Source: Pirellulales bacterium (GTDB taxonomy: Bacteria; Planctomycetota; Planctomycetia; Pirellulales; JAEUIK01). From it: DNA of 64,000 nt. The position numbers were made by a program, and so were the translations under genes. The stretch is from positions 248,001 through 312,000 of the forward strand of contig JAIBBZ010000003.1 in the NCBI GenBank assembly GCA_019694435.1. Direction: 5' to 3'. Under the pieces are notes generated by a model. It worked only from the letters and a program-made list of their open reading frames with translations. It searched no databases and had not been told where the DNA came from. Each line of letters opens with the position of its first letter. Positions within the stretch are counted from its first letter, which is position 1. Below, piece after piece: positions 19,812 through 29,059 of this stretch.

Positions 19812-20969
19812 CTAATCCTTGGAGGGGGCTTGAGCGTAGCGTTTCATCAATTCCTGGATTGCCTCGCCGCACGCCGAGAGGCCGGAACTCTCGCCGGTGT
19901 TGGTGCAGGCGACGGCCGCGAAATCCCTTTCCGGGAGCAGCCAGATCAAGGCCTGCGAATTCGTGTTACTGCCGCCATGAAACAGCGCGCGCCCCAGCGC
20001 ACTGTCGAGCACAATCCACCCGCAACCGTACTTTCCACGCTCCGCCGGAGCGTCGACTTTCCCGACGTGCAGGTGCTCAACGTTCTCTTGTTGGGACAAC
20101 AGCGGGGCAGGCTCGTGCTTCAAATGCCATTGGGCATAGCGCGCGTAATCGGCAATCGAAAGATGAACCGTTCCGCAGGCAGCGTATACCGATGGGTTCT
20201 CTGCGCCCGCGATCCGGGGATCGATCGGACTTCCATCAGCAACATGCCCCCACAGCAACGGTGGTTTCAATTCCTTCGCAAGAGCCAGCGTACGAAAATC
20301 GGCCGTGTCCATTGTAAGCGGCTGGAACACGTGTCGGCGCATCAGGTTCTCAAAGCTGTCGCCGCCTTTGGTTTCCAACATCGCAGCCGCGACAACGTAG
20401 CCGAGGTTGGAGTAGTGGTAACTGCCGCGAGGGTGTTGCGGCTTGATCGCGAGAATCAATCCCAGCATTCTGCGACGTTCAAGCTGTGGGCTGGCCTGCT
20501 CCTCAAAGAACGAAAGCCACTCGTCTGCCTTGATGGTCTGGAAGTCTTTCAGGTCGGAAGCCAGACCGCTTTGGTGCGACAGCAATTCATCGAGCGTTAC
20601 GTCGCGGAGAGCAGCATGAAGATGCTTCTCTCCGGCGCGCGACCACACCTGGCCGATCGTCGTGTCCCAGCCGATCTTGCCAGCCTCGACAAGCACTGCC
20701 GCCAGAGTGGCCGTCATGGACTTCGTGCACGAGCCGAGCGGGTGGCGATCCGACAGCTCGACGCTCTCGTCCGTCCTACGCTTGCGAACACCGCTGCATT
20801 GCATTGTGACCGTGCCTGCAGAGCGAACGACCGCGATGGTGAGCGAAGGAACCTTATGCTTGCGGCAGACGTCCGCCAGCATTTCCTGGAGCCCAGCATC
20901 CTGGGACGCCGGCTCCACGGCAAAGCCGCAGCTCGGCAATAAGAGGATCGCGAGGACAGCCAGGACCAT
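19812..20969 (-). CDS. Serine hydrolase of the beta-lactamase class C / penicillin-binding fold
   Basis: A 385-residue protein from the ATG at 20969. It begins with a hydrophobic stretch ending L-L-P-S-C, a possible lipoprotein signal. The catalytic motifs are S-C-T-K (SxxK) in L-G-S-C-T-K-S-M, Y-S-N in Y-H-Y-S-N-L-G-Y, and H-G-G-S-N in place of K-T-G. Such proteins are esterases, D-aminopeptidases or carboxypeptidases more often than true beta-lactamases. In-frame GTG codons lie upstream at 21005 and 21020. The frame stays open further back to 21230 and joins the truncated SIS-gene copy, so the real start is uncertain. Confidence 0.8.
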   Translation of the reverse strand: MVLAVLAILLLPSCGFAVEPASQDAGLQEMLADVCRKHKVPSLTIAVVRSAGTVTMQCSGVRKRRTDESVELSDRHPLGSCTKSMTATLAAVLVEAGKIGWDTTIGQVWSRAGEKHLHAALRDVTLDELLSHQSGLASDLKDFQTIKADEWLSFFEEQASPQLERRRMLGLILAIKPQHPRGSYHYSNLGYVVAAAMLETKGGDSFENLMRRHVFQPLTMDTADFRTLALAKELKPPLLWGHVADGSPIDPRIAGAENPSVYAACGTVHLSIADYARYAQWHLKHEPAPLLSQQENVEHLHVGKVDAPAERGKYGCGWIVLDSALGRALFHGGSNTNSQALIWLLPERDFAAVACTNTGESSGLSACGEAIQELMKRYAQAPSKD

Positions 20970-21051
20970 CGCGACCGTTCGTGCAACTACTGCGCATCGA
21001 TCCACAAGGACATTGCCCACGAAAGAAGGCAAACAGATGTTACAAACCAGG

Positions 21052-21230
21052 CTCATCTGCGCGGCCGTCGCAGCCGAGCCGCCGTTGCCGCAGATGCAAA
21101 CACAGCGGTCTTGTTCCCAGGCCCCGAACAGCCGCTCGGCCATGCGGGCAATGACCCCCAGATCGAGTCGGGCGATTTCCTGGTTCCGGCGATCGAGACC
21201 CGCGGGCAATTCGAGCGTTGCGCCAAGCAT
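21052..21230 (-). pseudogene. Truncated 5' copy of the SIS isomerase gene
   Basis: The minus-strand frame from the ATG at 21230 reads M-L-G-A-T-L-E-L-P-A-G-L-D-R-R-N-Q-E-I-A and continues to F/C-x-C-G-N-G-G-S-A-A-T-A, matching the first 60 residues of the intact SIS protein. It then breaks off at the phosphosugar loop. Several changes (F to C, Y to C, Y to G, L to R) suggest relaxed selection. No stop codon has arisen and the frame runs on in phase into the serine hydrolase gene. Confidence 0.75.
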
Positions 21231-21307
21231 GGACCGAGCGAAGCCTCTTCGTGCGGTTGAACCATCGGCCCACGGCACGTCGCGCGCGGCCCCGTTGCTT
21301 GCAGCGT
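21052..21307. repeat. Direct duplication, copy B
   Basis: Second copy of the segment at 19302-19556, in the same orientation. It includes the start codon and about 75 bases upstream of the truncated SIS gene. The two copies bracket the serine hydrolase gene. Confidence 0.85.
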
Positions 21308-21400
21308 ACCTGTTCCGCCGGACCGCAGCCATTCGCGGGCTGGTTTCACCTCGGCTACAATTGCTGGGCGAACGGACCGAGTAATGAGGGGAACAAGGGC

Positions 21401-21805
21401 ATGCCCTCCGGCTTGTCGGTCGAGATTCAGCTCTACCTCGCTGGACTGGCGATCGCGTTCGCGGCGCCGCTGTTCGTGTTCTGGCTGCTCGCCCCGTCGC
21501 TCGCGCATTTTCTCCGCGCGATATTTGCCCAGCCCGAGGTGGAACGGTTTTGGAAGCGGTTGACGATCATCGTCTTCGTCGCCGCGTCGGTGTCGTCGGG
21601 CATCGCCTACCATCCCGACGCTTCGGCGAATAGTGACCTGGCCGTGCTGACGTGGAGTTTTGCCGACCAGGTCAAGCAGACCCTCGACAACTTGCTCTGG
21701 GCCATGTTGGCCATTTTCTTGCCGCTCCTGCTCGCCTACATGGTCCTGTACGCGGGCCGCCGAGCGGTCGCGCCGACGCAGGGAACGCTCGAAGGCGAAC
21801 GCTAA
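21401..21805 (+). CDS. Small membrane protein, three predicted TM segments (first of a coupled pair)
   Basis: A 134-residue protein with hydrophobic segments near residues 10-30, 55-70 and 100-120. Between the second and third lies a polar loop containing G-I-A-Y-H-P-D-A-S-A-N-S-D. I do not recognise the family. The stop codon overlaps the start of the next gene in TAATG, implying translational coupling. Layout and several positions (F-x-R-x-I/L-F near the first loop, S-x-G-I/L after the second hydrophobic segment) resemble the downstream protein, so the two may be distant paralogues that assemble together. Confidence 0.6.
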   Translation: MPSGLSVEIQLYLAGLAIAFAAPLFVFWLLAPSLAHFLRAIFAQPEVERFWKRLTIIVFVAASVSSGIAYHPDASANSDLAVLTWSFADQVKQTLDNLLWAMLAIFLPLLLAYMVLYAGRRAVAPTQGTLEGER

Positions 21806-22260
21806 TGCCGACGTTTCTGGGATTCTATTTGTTCGCCTTGCTCGGCACGTGTGTCGTTGCCGCGGTCCTCTACTTCTCGATCGGCGAACAAGCGGGGCAG
21901 TTTGCTCGTTCTCTGTTCGGCACCGAACGCGGCACGGCCCTGGCGCGTTCGTTTCGCCTCATGCTCGTGATCAGTTGCCTGATCGGCGGCCTGTCGACCC
22001 AATGGTACGGATGCCGCGGCTACTCCGATTACGAAGCCGTGGCGCAAGACCGTCGCTTGATGCTACAAAAGACCACGGAGCAGATCGCCAGCGCCGTCAC
22101 CTATGGCGTCAAGTATCTGTTGGGTGCCGGGGCCGTGGGCACGCTGATGTTTGCCGTCTTACGACGTCGTCACGCAGCAGCATCCGCGGCAACGTCCAGT
22201 GACTGCTCCTCTCGCGCCCACACGACAGCCGCGCCTCGCCAGCCCGATCGAATCGAGTGA
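21805..22260 (+). CDS. Small membrane protein, three predicted TM segments (second of a coupled pair)
   Basis: A 151-residue protein with hydrophobic stretches near residues 5-25, 50-68 and 105-122, then a polar Ala/Ser/Arg-rich tail of about 30 residues. The loop after the second segment holds W-Y-G-C-R-G-Y-S-D-Y-E-A. Its ATG overlaps the stop of the preceding gene (TAATG at 21803-21807), so the two products are probably made in fixed ratio. No characterised family is recognised. Codon use and G+C look like the core genome, which suggests it is an established gene. Confidence 0.6.
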   Translation: MPTFLGFYLFALLGTCVVAAVLYFSIGEQAGQFARSLFGTERGTALARSFRLMLVISCLIGGLSTQWYGCRGYSDYEAVAQDRRLMLQKTTEQIASAVTYGVKYLLGAGAVGTLMFAVLRRRHAAASAATSSDCSSRAHTTAAPRQPDRIE

Positions 22261-23079
22261 GGCAACAAACGCCCAGGCGAGTTTGTGAGACTCGTCAAGG
22301 GCCCGCTTCCTAACGTCGCCGGCATTGCGTCGCAGCGTGGATCGCACGCGGGTGTGGAGAGCAGCGAACCCAACCTACCGCACCGCGGCGGCCGCCAGGC
22401 CCCGAATCAACCCTCCACCCCTACGTCCGATCGAAAAAGTCGCCATTTGGTTTCTGGCAACTTTTTCTCTGTGGCCCCCGTACGACGATCTGACCACCGG
22501 CACGCGGAACACATCGGGCAATTGCTGAACGCAGGCGGCGTGTGTCGGTTCTTCAATCGCCAGCAGCGAGGCTGCACGATCAGCCTAATGGCGAGGCAGC
22601 CGCTTGCTTGAACGTCCCCCGATTGCCTCGTCCCAAGTGTCCATTGACGGACACCTGCACTCTGGAGCGATTTGGACAGCGACTCCGCGCAACCCGGGTC
22701 CATTTCGTGGCCCAGTTTGTCCCGCTTAGTGCGCTGGGGCGCAACAACTATCGGTACCGTAGTTTCGGACACGTCTGTTGGCGTTATCGGGACAATTTGC
22801 GATGCCTGAAATTCTCTCGGCGACGCCGCAGGTATAATAAAGAAGATTCCCCTACCGCTTGTGATCCCCCTATAGCCCCATTCGGGGACGCCGATCCAAG
22901 GGTTGGGCCCGCCTGCCGGAAACCCGGAACGCCTGTCGCGGCAATTCGTTGCGCGATAGGTCCCTGTCCACAGGTCCGGCCGCTCATCAACTGAGTTAGA
23001 GCGCCCTGGAGCGCTGCGCAATGAGGAAATGGGGCCAGGCCGGAGTTGTCGCGAGGGATTCAGCTCAGGAGCTCCGCAC
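22261..23079. other. Gene-poor region, 0.8 kb
   Basis: I see no gene I can support here. Several open frames exist on both strands but none has a recognisable motif or convincing coding pattern. Short inverted repeats such as ccccattcgggg near 22883-22894 are present. The last bases supply the ribosome-binding site (caggagct) of the gene at 23080. It may be decayed DNA or an unrecognised non-coding element. Confidence 0.5.
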
Positions 23080-23853
23080 ATGTCATCCGTCAGTACCAGT
23101 GCCGGCTACAAATTCGCACTGTCGGCGCAAATGGTTCCGCTTCCGGCTGTCGAAACGGACAGCGAACGCAATGCGGCCCTCCAACGTGGCCGTCAATTGC
23201 GCGAGGCGATCTGGAAGGCCCTCTTGGCCGAGCGCGAGAGGAGCGAAGTTTCAGACGGTGACTCGTTCTGGAAAGAAAACGTCAAGGACGTCTGGAAGCC
23301 GTTGCTCCAGCCGGGGGCGTCGATCCGGTATGTCGGCGATAACGGCCCCGATCTGGTGTTGAAGAATACGGCTGGCTTGCTGAGTCTGACGGGTGCAGAT
23401 CTTGGCTACCGGTTTGCGGAAGTTCGCGGGCTGCTGTACGCCACCGTAACGACCGTGTTGCTCCACTGCGACCCGGGTCGGCCGGAGATTTCAGGCAGCA
23501 GCAACTCGCTGGGTTACCACAAGACAGAGGCTCTCCCGCGAACCATGTGGGCCCAGCGGGGGCCAAACCATGCCAAGGCGTTTGGGACACTCCTGTTGGC
23601 GTGGGCCAAACGAAACCAGGCCCTTCGGCAGGAGCTCGACCGAAACGTTTTGGATGGCACAGCATCATATGCGGATCATGCGGAAGCACTCGGCATGATC
23701 TTCGTTTGGGAGCTTGTGGAGCGCGACCCGGACGAAGTCGCCGGCAAGCTACAGACCCTGATGATTCGACAAGGCGAGTACATCGGGGTGCTGCGCGATT
23801 CGACTACCGCTGCGCGTTGGGTCTGGGAAGCGGCGCAGTACCTGGCAAGGTAA
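23080..23853 (+). CDS. Protein of unknown function, 257 residues
   Basis: The ATG at 23080 is preceded by CAGGAG about 8 bases upstream. The protein is soluble and mostly helical, with many charged residues in the first 60 (E-R-N-A-A-L-Q-R-G-R-Q-L-R-E-A-I-W) and Trp-rich segments (S-F-W-K-E-N-V-K-D-V-W-K-P-L). No signal peptide, membrane segment or known motif is visible. Its stop is 18 bases from the stop of the convergent gene on the other strand. The surroundings are gene-poor and repeat-bearing, so it may be an accessory gene acquired by transfer. Confidence 0.6.
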   Translation: MSSVSTSAGYKFALSAQMVPLPAVETDSERNAALQRGRQLREAIWKALLAERERSEVSDGDSFWKENVKDVWKPLLQPGASIRYVGDNGPDLVLKNTAGLLSLTGADLGYRFAEVRGLLYATVTTVLLHCDPGRPEISGSSNSLGYHKTEALPRTMWAQRGPNHAKAFGTLLLAWAKRNQALRQELDRNVLDGTASYADHAEALGMIFVWELVERDPDEVAGKLQTLMIRQGEYIGVLRDSTTAARWVWEAAQYLAR

Positions 23854-23871
23854 AAAGGCCACGGCCAGGGC

Positions 23872-24417
23872 CTATTTCGCCTTCCGCCGCGCTCGCGGGA
23901 CCACATACACCTGGGGTCCACCCGCAATTGCGATGTTCTTCAAGATGGCCGTGACGGCCTTCTCCGTGGCCTGCTGTGCCGTGGGGATGATCTCACCGGC
24001 CAGATTCCGGACCGGTTCGCCTTCCGCCAAGTCCTGTTTCAAGCAGGCAATAATTTCGGGGTCTTCCGAGGCGGCTTCCAAGTCGCGGATGCGGATCGGA
24101 CTGCCCTGGTGGACACTCGGGTCCAACACGAGTTGCCAACGGGGACTGTAGATGGTGGCCAGGATTTCCGTCATGGGTTGTGCTCCCACGCCGTCGGGGC
24201 GCTGCAGGGTGGAATGCGAATCCAACGACGTAAGCAGCGTGCGGCAGCGTTGTTGAAGGTCCACCAGCAGGCGGTCCATGTCGCTGGCCTGGAGGGACAG
24301 TATTGCTTCGGCGATTTCGCGTGCCTCGTTGAGCTGCGAATCGGTTTTGCCGGTTGTAGGGCAGGGGTAAAGCAAGGTCACCGCAGGCGAAAGTGAAACA
24401 GTCCCGAGTCTGGTCAT
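23872..24417 (-). CDS. Protein of unknown function, 181 residues
   Basis: A mostly hydrophilic protein with no membrane segment, ending in a basic tail (R-A-R-R-K-A-K). The central part is helical and acidic (Q-L-N-E-A-R-E-I-A-E-A-I-L...D-M-D-R-L-L-V-D-L). I chose the ATG at 24417 because CCGGAG lies about 11 bases upstream; an in-frame ATG at 24444 would add nine residues. The Q-Q-A-T-E-K-A-V-T-A-I-L-K-N segment near the end could be a helix for oligomerisation. Not recognised. Convergent with the gene ending at 23853. Confidence 0.5.
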   Translation of the reverse strand: MTRLGTVSLSPAVTLLYPCPTTGKTDSQLNEAREIAEAILSLQASDMDRLLVDLQQRCRTLLTSLDSHSTLQRPDGVGAQPMTEILATIYSPRWQLVLDPSVHQGSPIRIRDLEAASEDPEIIACLKQDLAEGEPVRNLAGEIIPTAQQATEKAVTAILKNIAIAGGPQVYVVPRARRKAK

Positions 24418-25306
24418 ATTGTACACAGCTCCGGTGAACGACATGTAAATCCCAGATGGGGATCGAAGACTGACGGTCAGTCTCGTCCTCGGATGCAAGA
24501 TCGTCAAGCTCGTTGCTGGTCGCTGCCCTGGCACAGCGACCGACCGACACTCGATGGGACCGGAAGAGAAGCGTTGATTAGCTGGCGAAGGAGTCGTAAC
24601 CCATCAGCAAATCGACATATTTTGGTGGGCGCAGTCGCAAAAAACGTCGGTGCTCCCAAGCACTACGCGAATGGCGTGCCGCAGGTTCAATCGGAGCCGC
24701 TACGCATCTGCAGCAGGCGCCGGCTACATCTCCTTGTCGCAGCGCATTAGCCACTCGGGTGTGCGCAAAGTATAGGAACTCACTTGCCACTTGGGACACA
24801 AGAACCGGCGAGGTCGTTCGCACGCTGCGCGGACTCGACGAAGCTCACGGTTTGGGCGGGGCCTGCTAGGACGTTGAGCCGCGCAAAGGCCAAAAAAATC
24901 TATGGCCGTGTTCTTCTTGACCCACGCCACGAACTACCCAGGGTGGACCCATCGTAAGGGTGCGTCAGGATTGCCGGCAGGTCCGACCAGCCCACAGCCA
25001 TGACACCGCCGGGCAGCGTGCGGACCTGCACCGGCGGGCCGTCGTCGTAGGACTCCGCGGCGACCTGGGCATAGAGGACAGAAAAGGTGTCAGGGCGCAG
25101 AAAGATCCAGAATCCACTCGCTGCCGCGCATAGCGCGGCTGGCTTCGCATCGACAGGCTGCACCTGGCACTTATTTGACCTGTCTGCCAGGGTTCGCTCA
25201 AGCGATTGCAATTGCCCGGGAAGGGAGCCGGTAAAGCCGGGGGCCCGCGGGTCGGTTTTCGATGCCGCGCGCGCTCGCCGACGGGAGGCTATGCCACTTG
25301 CGGCGC
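24418..25306. other. Gene-poor region, 0.9 kb
   Basis: No gene can be supported. The 24540-24900 part has lower G+C than the flanks, with many interrupted short frames on both strands. The 24960-25290 part holds a minus-strand stretch without stops that continues out of frame behind the MFS gene but has no recognisable motif. It may be a decayed gene. Confidence 0.5.
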
Positions 25307-27196
25307 CTATCCCGCTGCGGCCGCTTCGCGCTTGCCGCGCTCGACGTTGACGAACAGCGACAGGCTCAGGCCGATGAAGAAGAAGACCAGCAGGCTCAAA
25401 ATGGCCAGCCGCGCGCTGTGCGTCGCCAGCACGATGCCGCCGTAGACCAGGTTGCCCATCCAACTCGTGGCCTTGCCCGAGAGGTTGAAGAAACCGAAGA
25501 ACTCGGCCGTGTGCTGGGGCGGGGTCATCACGCCCATCATGGCCCGCGCCACGCTTTGTGTGCCGCCCATCACGGCCGAGAGCACGGCTGCCATGATCCA
25601 GAAGTGCAGCTTGGTCGTGACGAACCACGCCGCGACGAGCAGGCCGACCCAGATCAACAGCGTGCCGATCAGCGCGCGTTTTTGGCCGATCTTGTCGCTC
25701 AACCAGCCAACGACCAGCGCCCCCGGCAGCGCCAACACCTGCACCATCAGCACCAGCAGAATCAGGTCGAACAGGCCGAAGCCCAATTCGCTCGTGGCAA
25801 ATGCCGACGCCTGGTTGATGACGGTGACCATGCCGTCGTTGTAGAAGAGAAAGCCGATCAGGAAGATGGCCAGCGTGCGATAGACCATCACGCTGCGCAG
25901 GGTCTGGCCGACCTTGCTCACCGCGCCCCGCGCGGCCGAGAGAAACCCGACGCGCTGCCCGGGCACGCCCGCGTCGCGGAGAAACAGCAGCGTTGGAATG
26001 CTGAACAAGGCCCACCACGCACCGAGAATGAACAGTCCCACGCGCAGCCTCGGCGGCACCACGGCGTCGTCGCCGCTCACCTCGCCGGCGGTCCAACCGA
26101 AGCTGACCTGATTGGGATGCGAGGCCAGGCCTTCCTTGGAAGGCGTCATGCGTCCGTCGGCCTTCAAATCCCAGGCGCGAAACGCATCGACCCGGCTGGC
26201 CCAGATGTAGCCGCCCATGGCCGGCGAGCCGTAGGTGCCGAAATCGAACAGCAGCTCGACCGCACGGGCCCCTTCGCTGCCGCGCGTTTGCGAGCGAATC
26301 TCCAGCGCGTTGATGGTCGCCAGCGGATCGCTGCCGCCGAGATCTTTGAGCCCGACGTTCAAACGCCCGTCGCGCACGCCGATCGAATAGTCGACTTCGG
26401 CAAACTTGTCGGCCGTGCTGTCCAGCGGGCCAAAGGCCTGGTCTTCGAGCGTGATTTGCATCTGATCGCGGCTGCGGGCCGCATCACCCAGCACAACGTG
26501 GACGTCGTACGTATCGGGCGGCAAAGCGACCTCAAAGGTCGCGTCGGCCGAGGCGTTGTAGTCCTCGCGCAGCACGTCGGCCTTGGGCAGCGGCAGCACG
26601 CTGCGGTCGAGCATTACGCCCAGGGCCAGCACCAGCGCCAAGGCACCACCGATGTAGCCCAGCCCGAACCCCTGTGCCGACACGCGGTTGATCGTCTCGT
26701 CGGTCGTGATTTCGGGCAGGAAACCGTTGTAGGGTCCCAGCGACAGCTCGAACATCAAGCTGGAGAGGAAAAACAGGATCGTAAAGGTCCAGGCAAAACT
26801 GTGCGGCAGCAGGCCGGGCAGCGCGATGGCCGCGGCCCCCAACATGGCCGTCCAGATCAACCATCGCCGCTTGGCCGCTCGGGCATCGGCCACGGCCCCG
26901 ACCAAGGGGGACAAGAACGCCGCCAACAGCATCGAACCGCCGATCACCCAGGCATAGGCCGTCTCGCCCAGGTCGGTCGGCGAGATCTCGCCCCCCAGGC
27001 GCCCATTGAGCCAGGCGGCCGTATCGACCGCGGCGGGGCTATCGGCGCACCAGACGACGCGCGTCGTGTAGAGCATGACGATCGTGATGAGCAGCGTCGA
27101 AAACGCGCTGCTCGACCAGTCGTACATGCTCCATGCCCAGACCTCGCGGCGCGTCCCCTCGCGGCGGACGTTCGACGTCGTGTCAGCAGTGGCCAT
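25307..27196 (-). CDS. MFS transporter of the Atg22/UMF1 type with a large inserted domain
   Basis: A 629-residue membrane protein starting M-A-T-A-D-T-T at 27196. The opening W-A-W-S-M-Y-D-W-S-S-S-A-F-S-T is the hallmark of the UMF1/Atg22 branch of the major facilitator superfamily. About six membrane segments precede residue 200 and six follow residue 385. Between them, residues 201-381 form a soluble, beta-rich insert containing P-P-D-T-Y-D-V-H-V-V-L-G-D and V-R-D-G-R-L-N-V-G-L-K-D. That pattern resembles malectin-like carbohydrate-binding domains. The insert would sit at the centre of the fold, between the two halves. Substrate unknown. Confidence 0.8.
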   Translation of the reverse strand: MATADTTSNVRREGTRREVWAWSMYDWSSSAFSTLLITIVMLYTTRVVWCADSPAAVDTAAWLNGRLGGEISPTDLGETAYAWVIGGSMLLAAFLSPLVGAVADARAAKRRWLIWTAMLGAAAIALPGLLPHSFAWTFTILFFLSSLMFELSLGPYNGFLPEITTDETINRVSAQGFGLGYIGGALALVLALGVMLDRSVLPLPKADVLREDYNASADATFEVALPPDTYDVHVVLGDAARSRDQMQITLEDQAFGPLDSTADKFAEVDYSIGVRDGRLNVGLKDLGGSDPLATINALEIRSQTRGSEGARAVELLFDFGTYGSPAMGGYIWASRVDAFRAWDLKADGRMTPSKEGLASHPNQVSFGWTAGEVSGDDAVVPPRLRVGLFILGAWWALFSIPTLLFLRDAGVPGQRVGFLSAARGAVSKVGQTLRSVMVYRTLAIFLIGFLFYNDGMVTVINQASAFATSELGFGLFDLILLVLMVQVLALPGALVVGWLSDKIGQKRALIGTLLIWVGLLVAAWFVTTKLHFWIMAAVLSAVMGGTQSVARAMMGVMTPPQHTAEFFGFFNLSGKATSWMGNLVYGGIVLATHSARLAILSLLVFFFIGLSLSLFVNVERGKREAAAAG

Positions 27197-27348
27197 GCGA
27201 CGCTCGCGAGTTCGCAGAGGGTGGCTCGTGGGAGGGGGCGCCGACGGCGCGACCGCCATCCATCACGACGCTTTCCTGCGTCCGCGCGATTATTGCGCAA
27301 CGTGGCCGCGCAAACAAGCTCGATCGCCGAGCTGGTGGACCGGCCGTG

Positions 27349-28764
<1,416 letters not shown>

Positions 28765-28815
28765 TCAATCCTATCGGTGAGCCCGGGGCTGTCAAACCGC
28801 GGAAGTTGAGCGGCC

Positions 28816-28995
28816 GTGGCGATCGCACCTCAACTCTCGGCGATCGAAGTGCTCCTGTCGGCCGACCTCGTGGCCACGGGCCAGGTGCGCATCGTGCCCG
28901 AGCCGAGCAGCATGACGCTCGCCTTGTTGGGCTTCGGAGCGCTCGGCGGCTGGCTGCTGGCGCGTGCGCGCCGCACCGGCCGCGCCGAGCCGTAA
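28816..28995 (+). pseudogene. Orphan PEP-CTERM sorting signal (remnant of an exported protein gene)
   Basis: A 59-codon frame (first possible start GTG 28816; stop TGA at 28807-28809 just upstream) ends in V-P-E-P-S-S-M-T-L-A-L-L-G-F-G-A-L-G-G-W-L-L followed by A-R-A-R-R-T-G-R. This has all three parts of a PEP-CTERM signal: the PEP motif, a hydrophobic helix and an arginine cluster. Such signals end long secreted proteins cleaved by an exosortase. Here nothing of the mature protein or a signal peptide remains, so I read it as the tail of a deleted gene. It lies between thiC and a terminator. Confidence 0.7.
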
Positions 28996-29026
28996 AAAAA
29001 CCCACGGGCCTGGACGACCCGTGGGT
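28994..29026 (-). terminator. Rho-independent terminator of the diheme cytochrome gene
   Basis: On the minus strand aacccacggg / cccgtgggtt (28999-29008 and 29018-29027) form a 9-10-bp stem around a 9-base loop, followed by a run of seven T (aaaaaaa at 28994-29000 on the plus strand). It is 34 bases past the cytochrome stop. Confidence 0.88.
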
Positions 29027-29059
29027 TCGAAGGATCACGTTTTGGCGCTCGAAGGCCGC

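Noticed and set aside
22407-23081. 224-codon minus-strand frame in the gene-poor region
   Set aside because: No motif, no ribosome-binding site, mixed composition and a lead-in overlapping the well-supported start at 23080.
29001-29030. Sequence ggttcga suggesting a tRNA TPsiC arm
   Set aside because: It is part of the terminator hairpin; no acceptor, D or anticodon arm can be folded around it.
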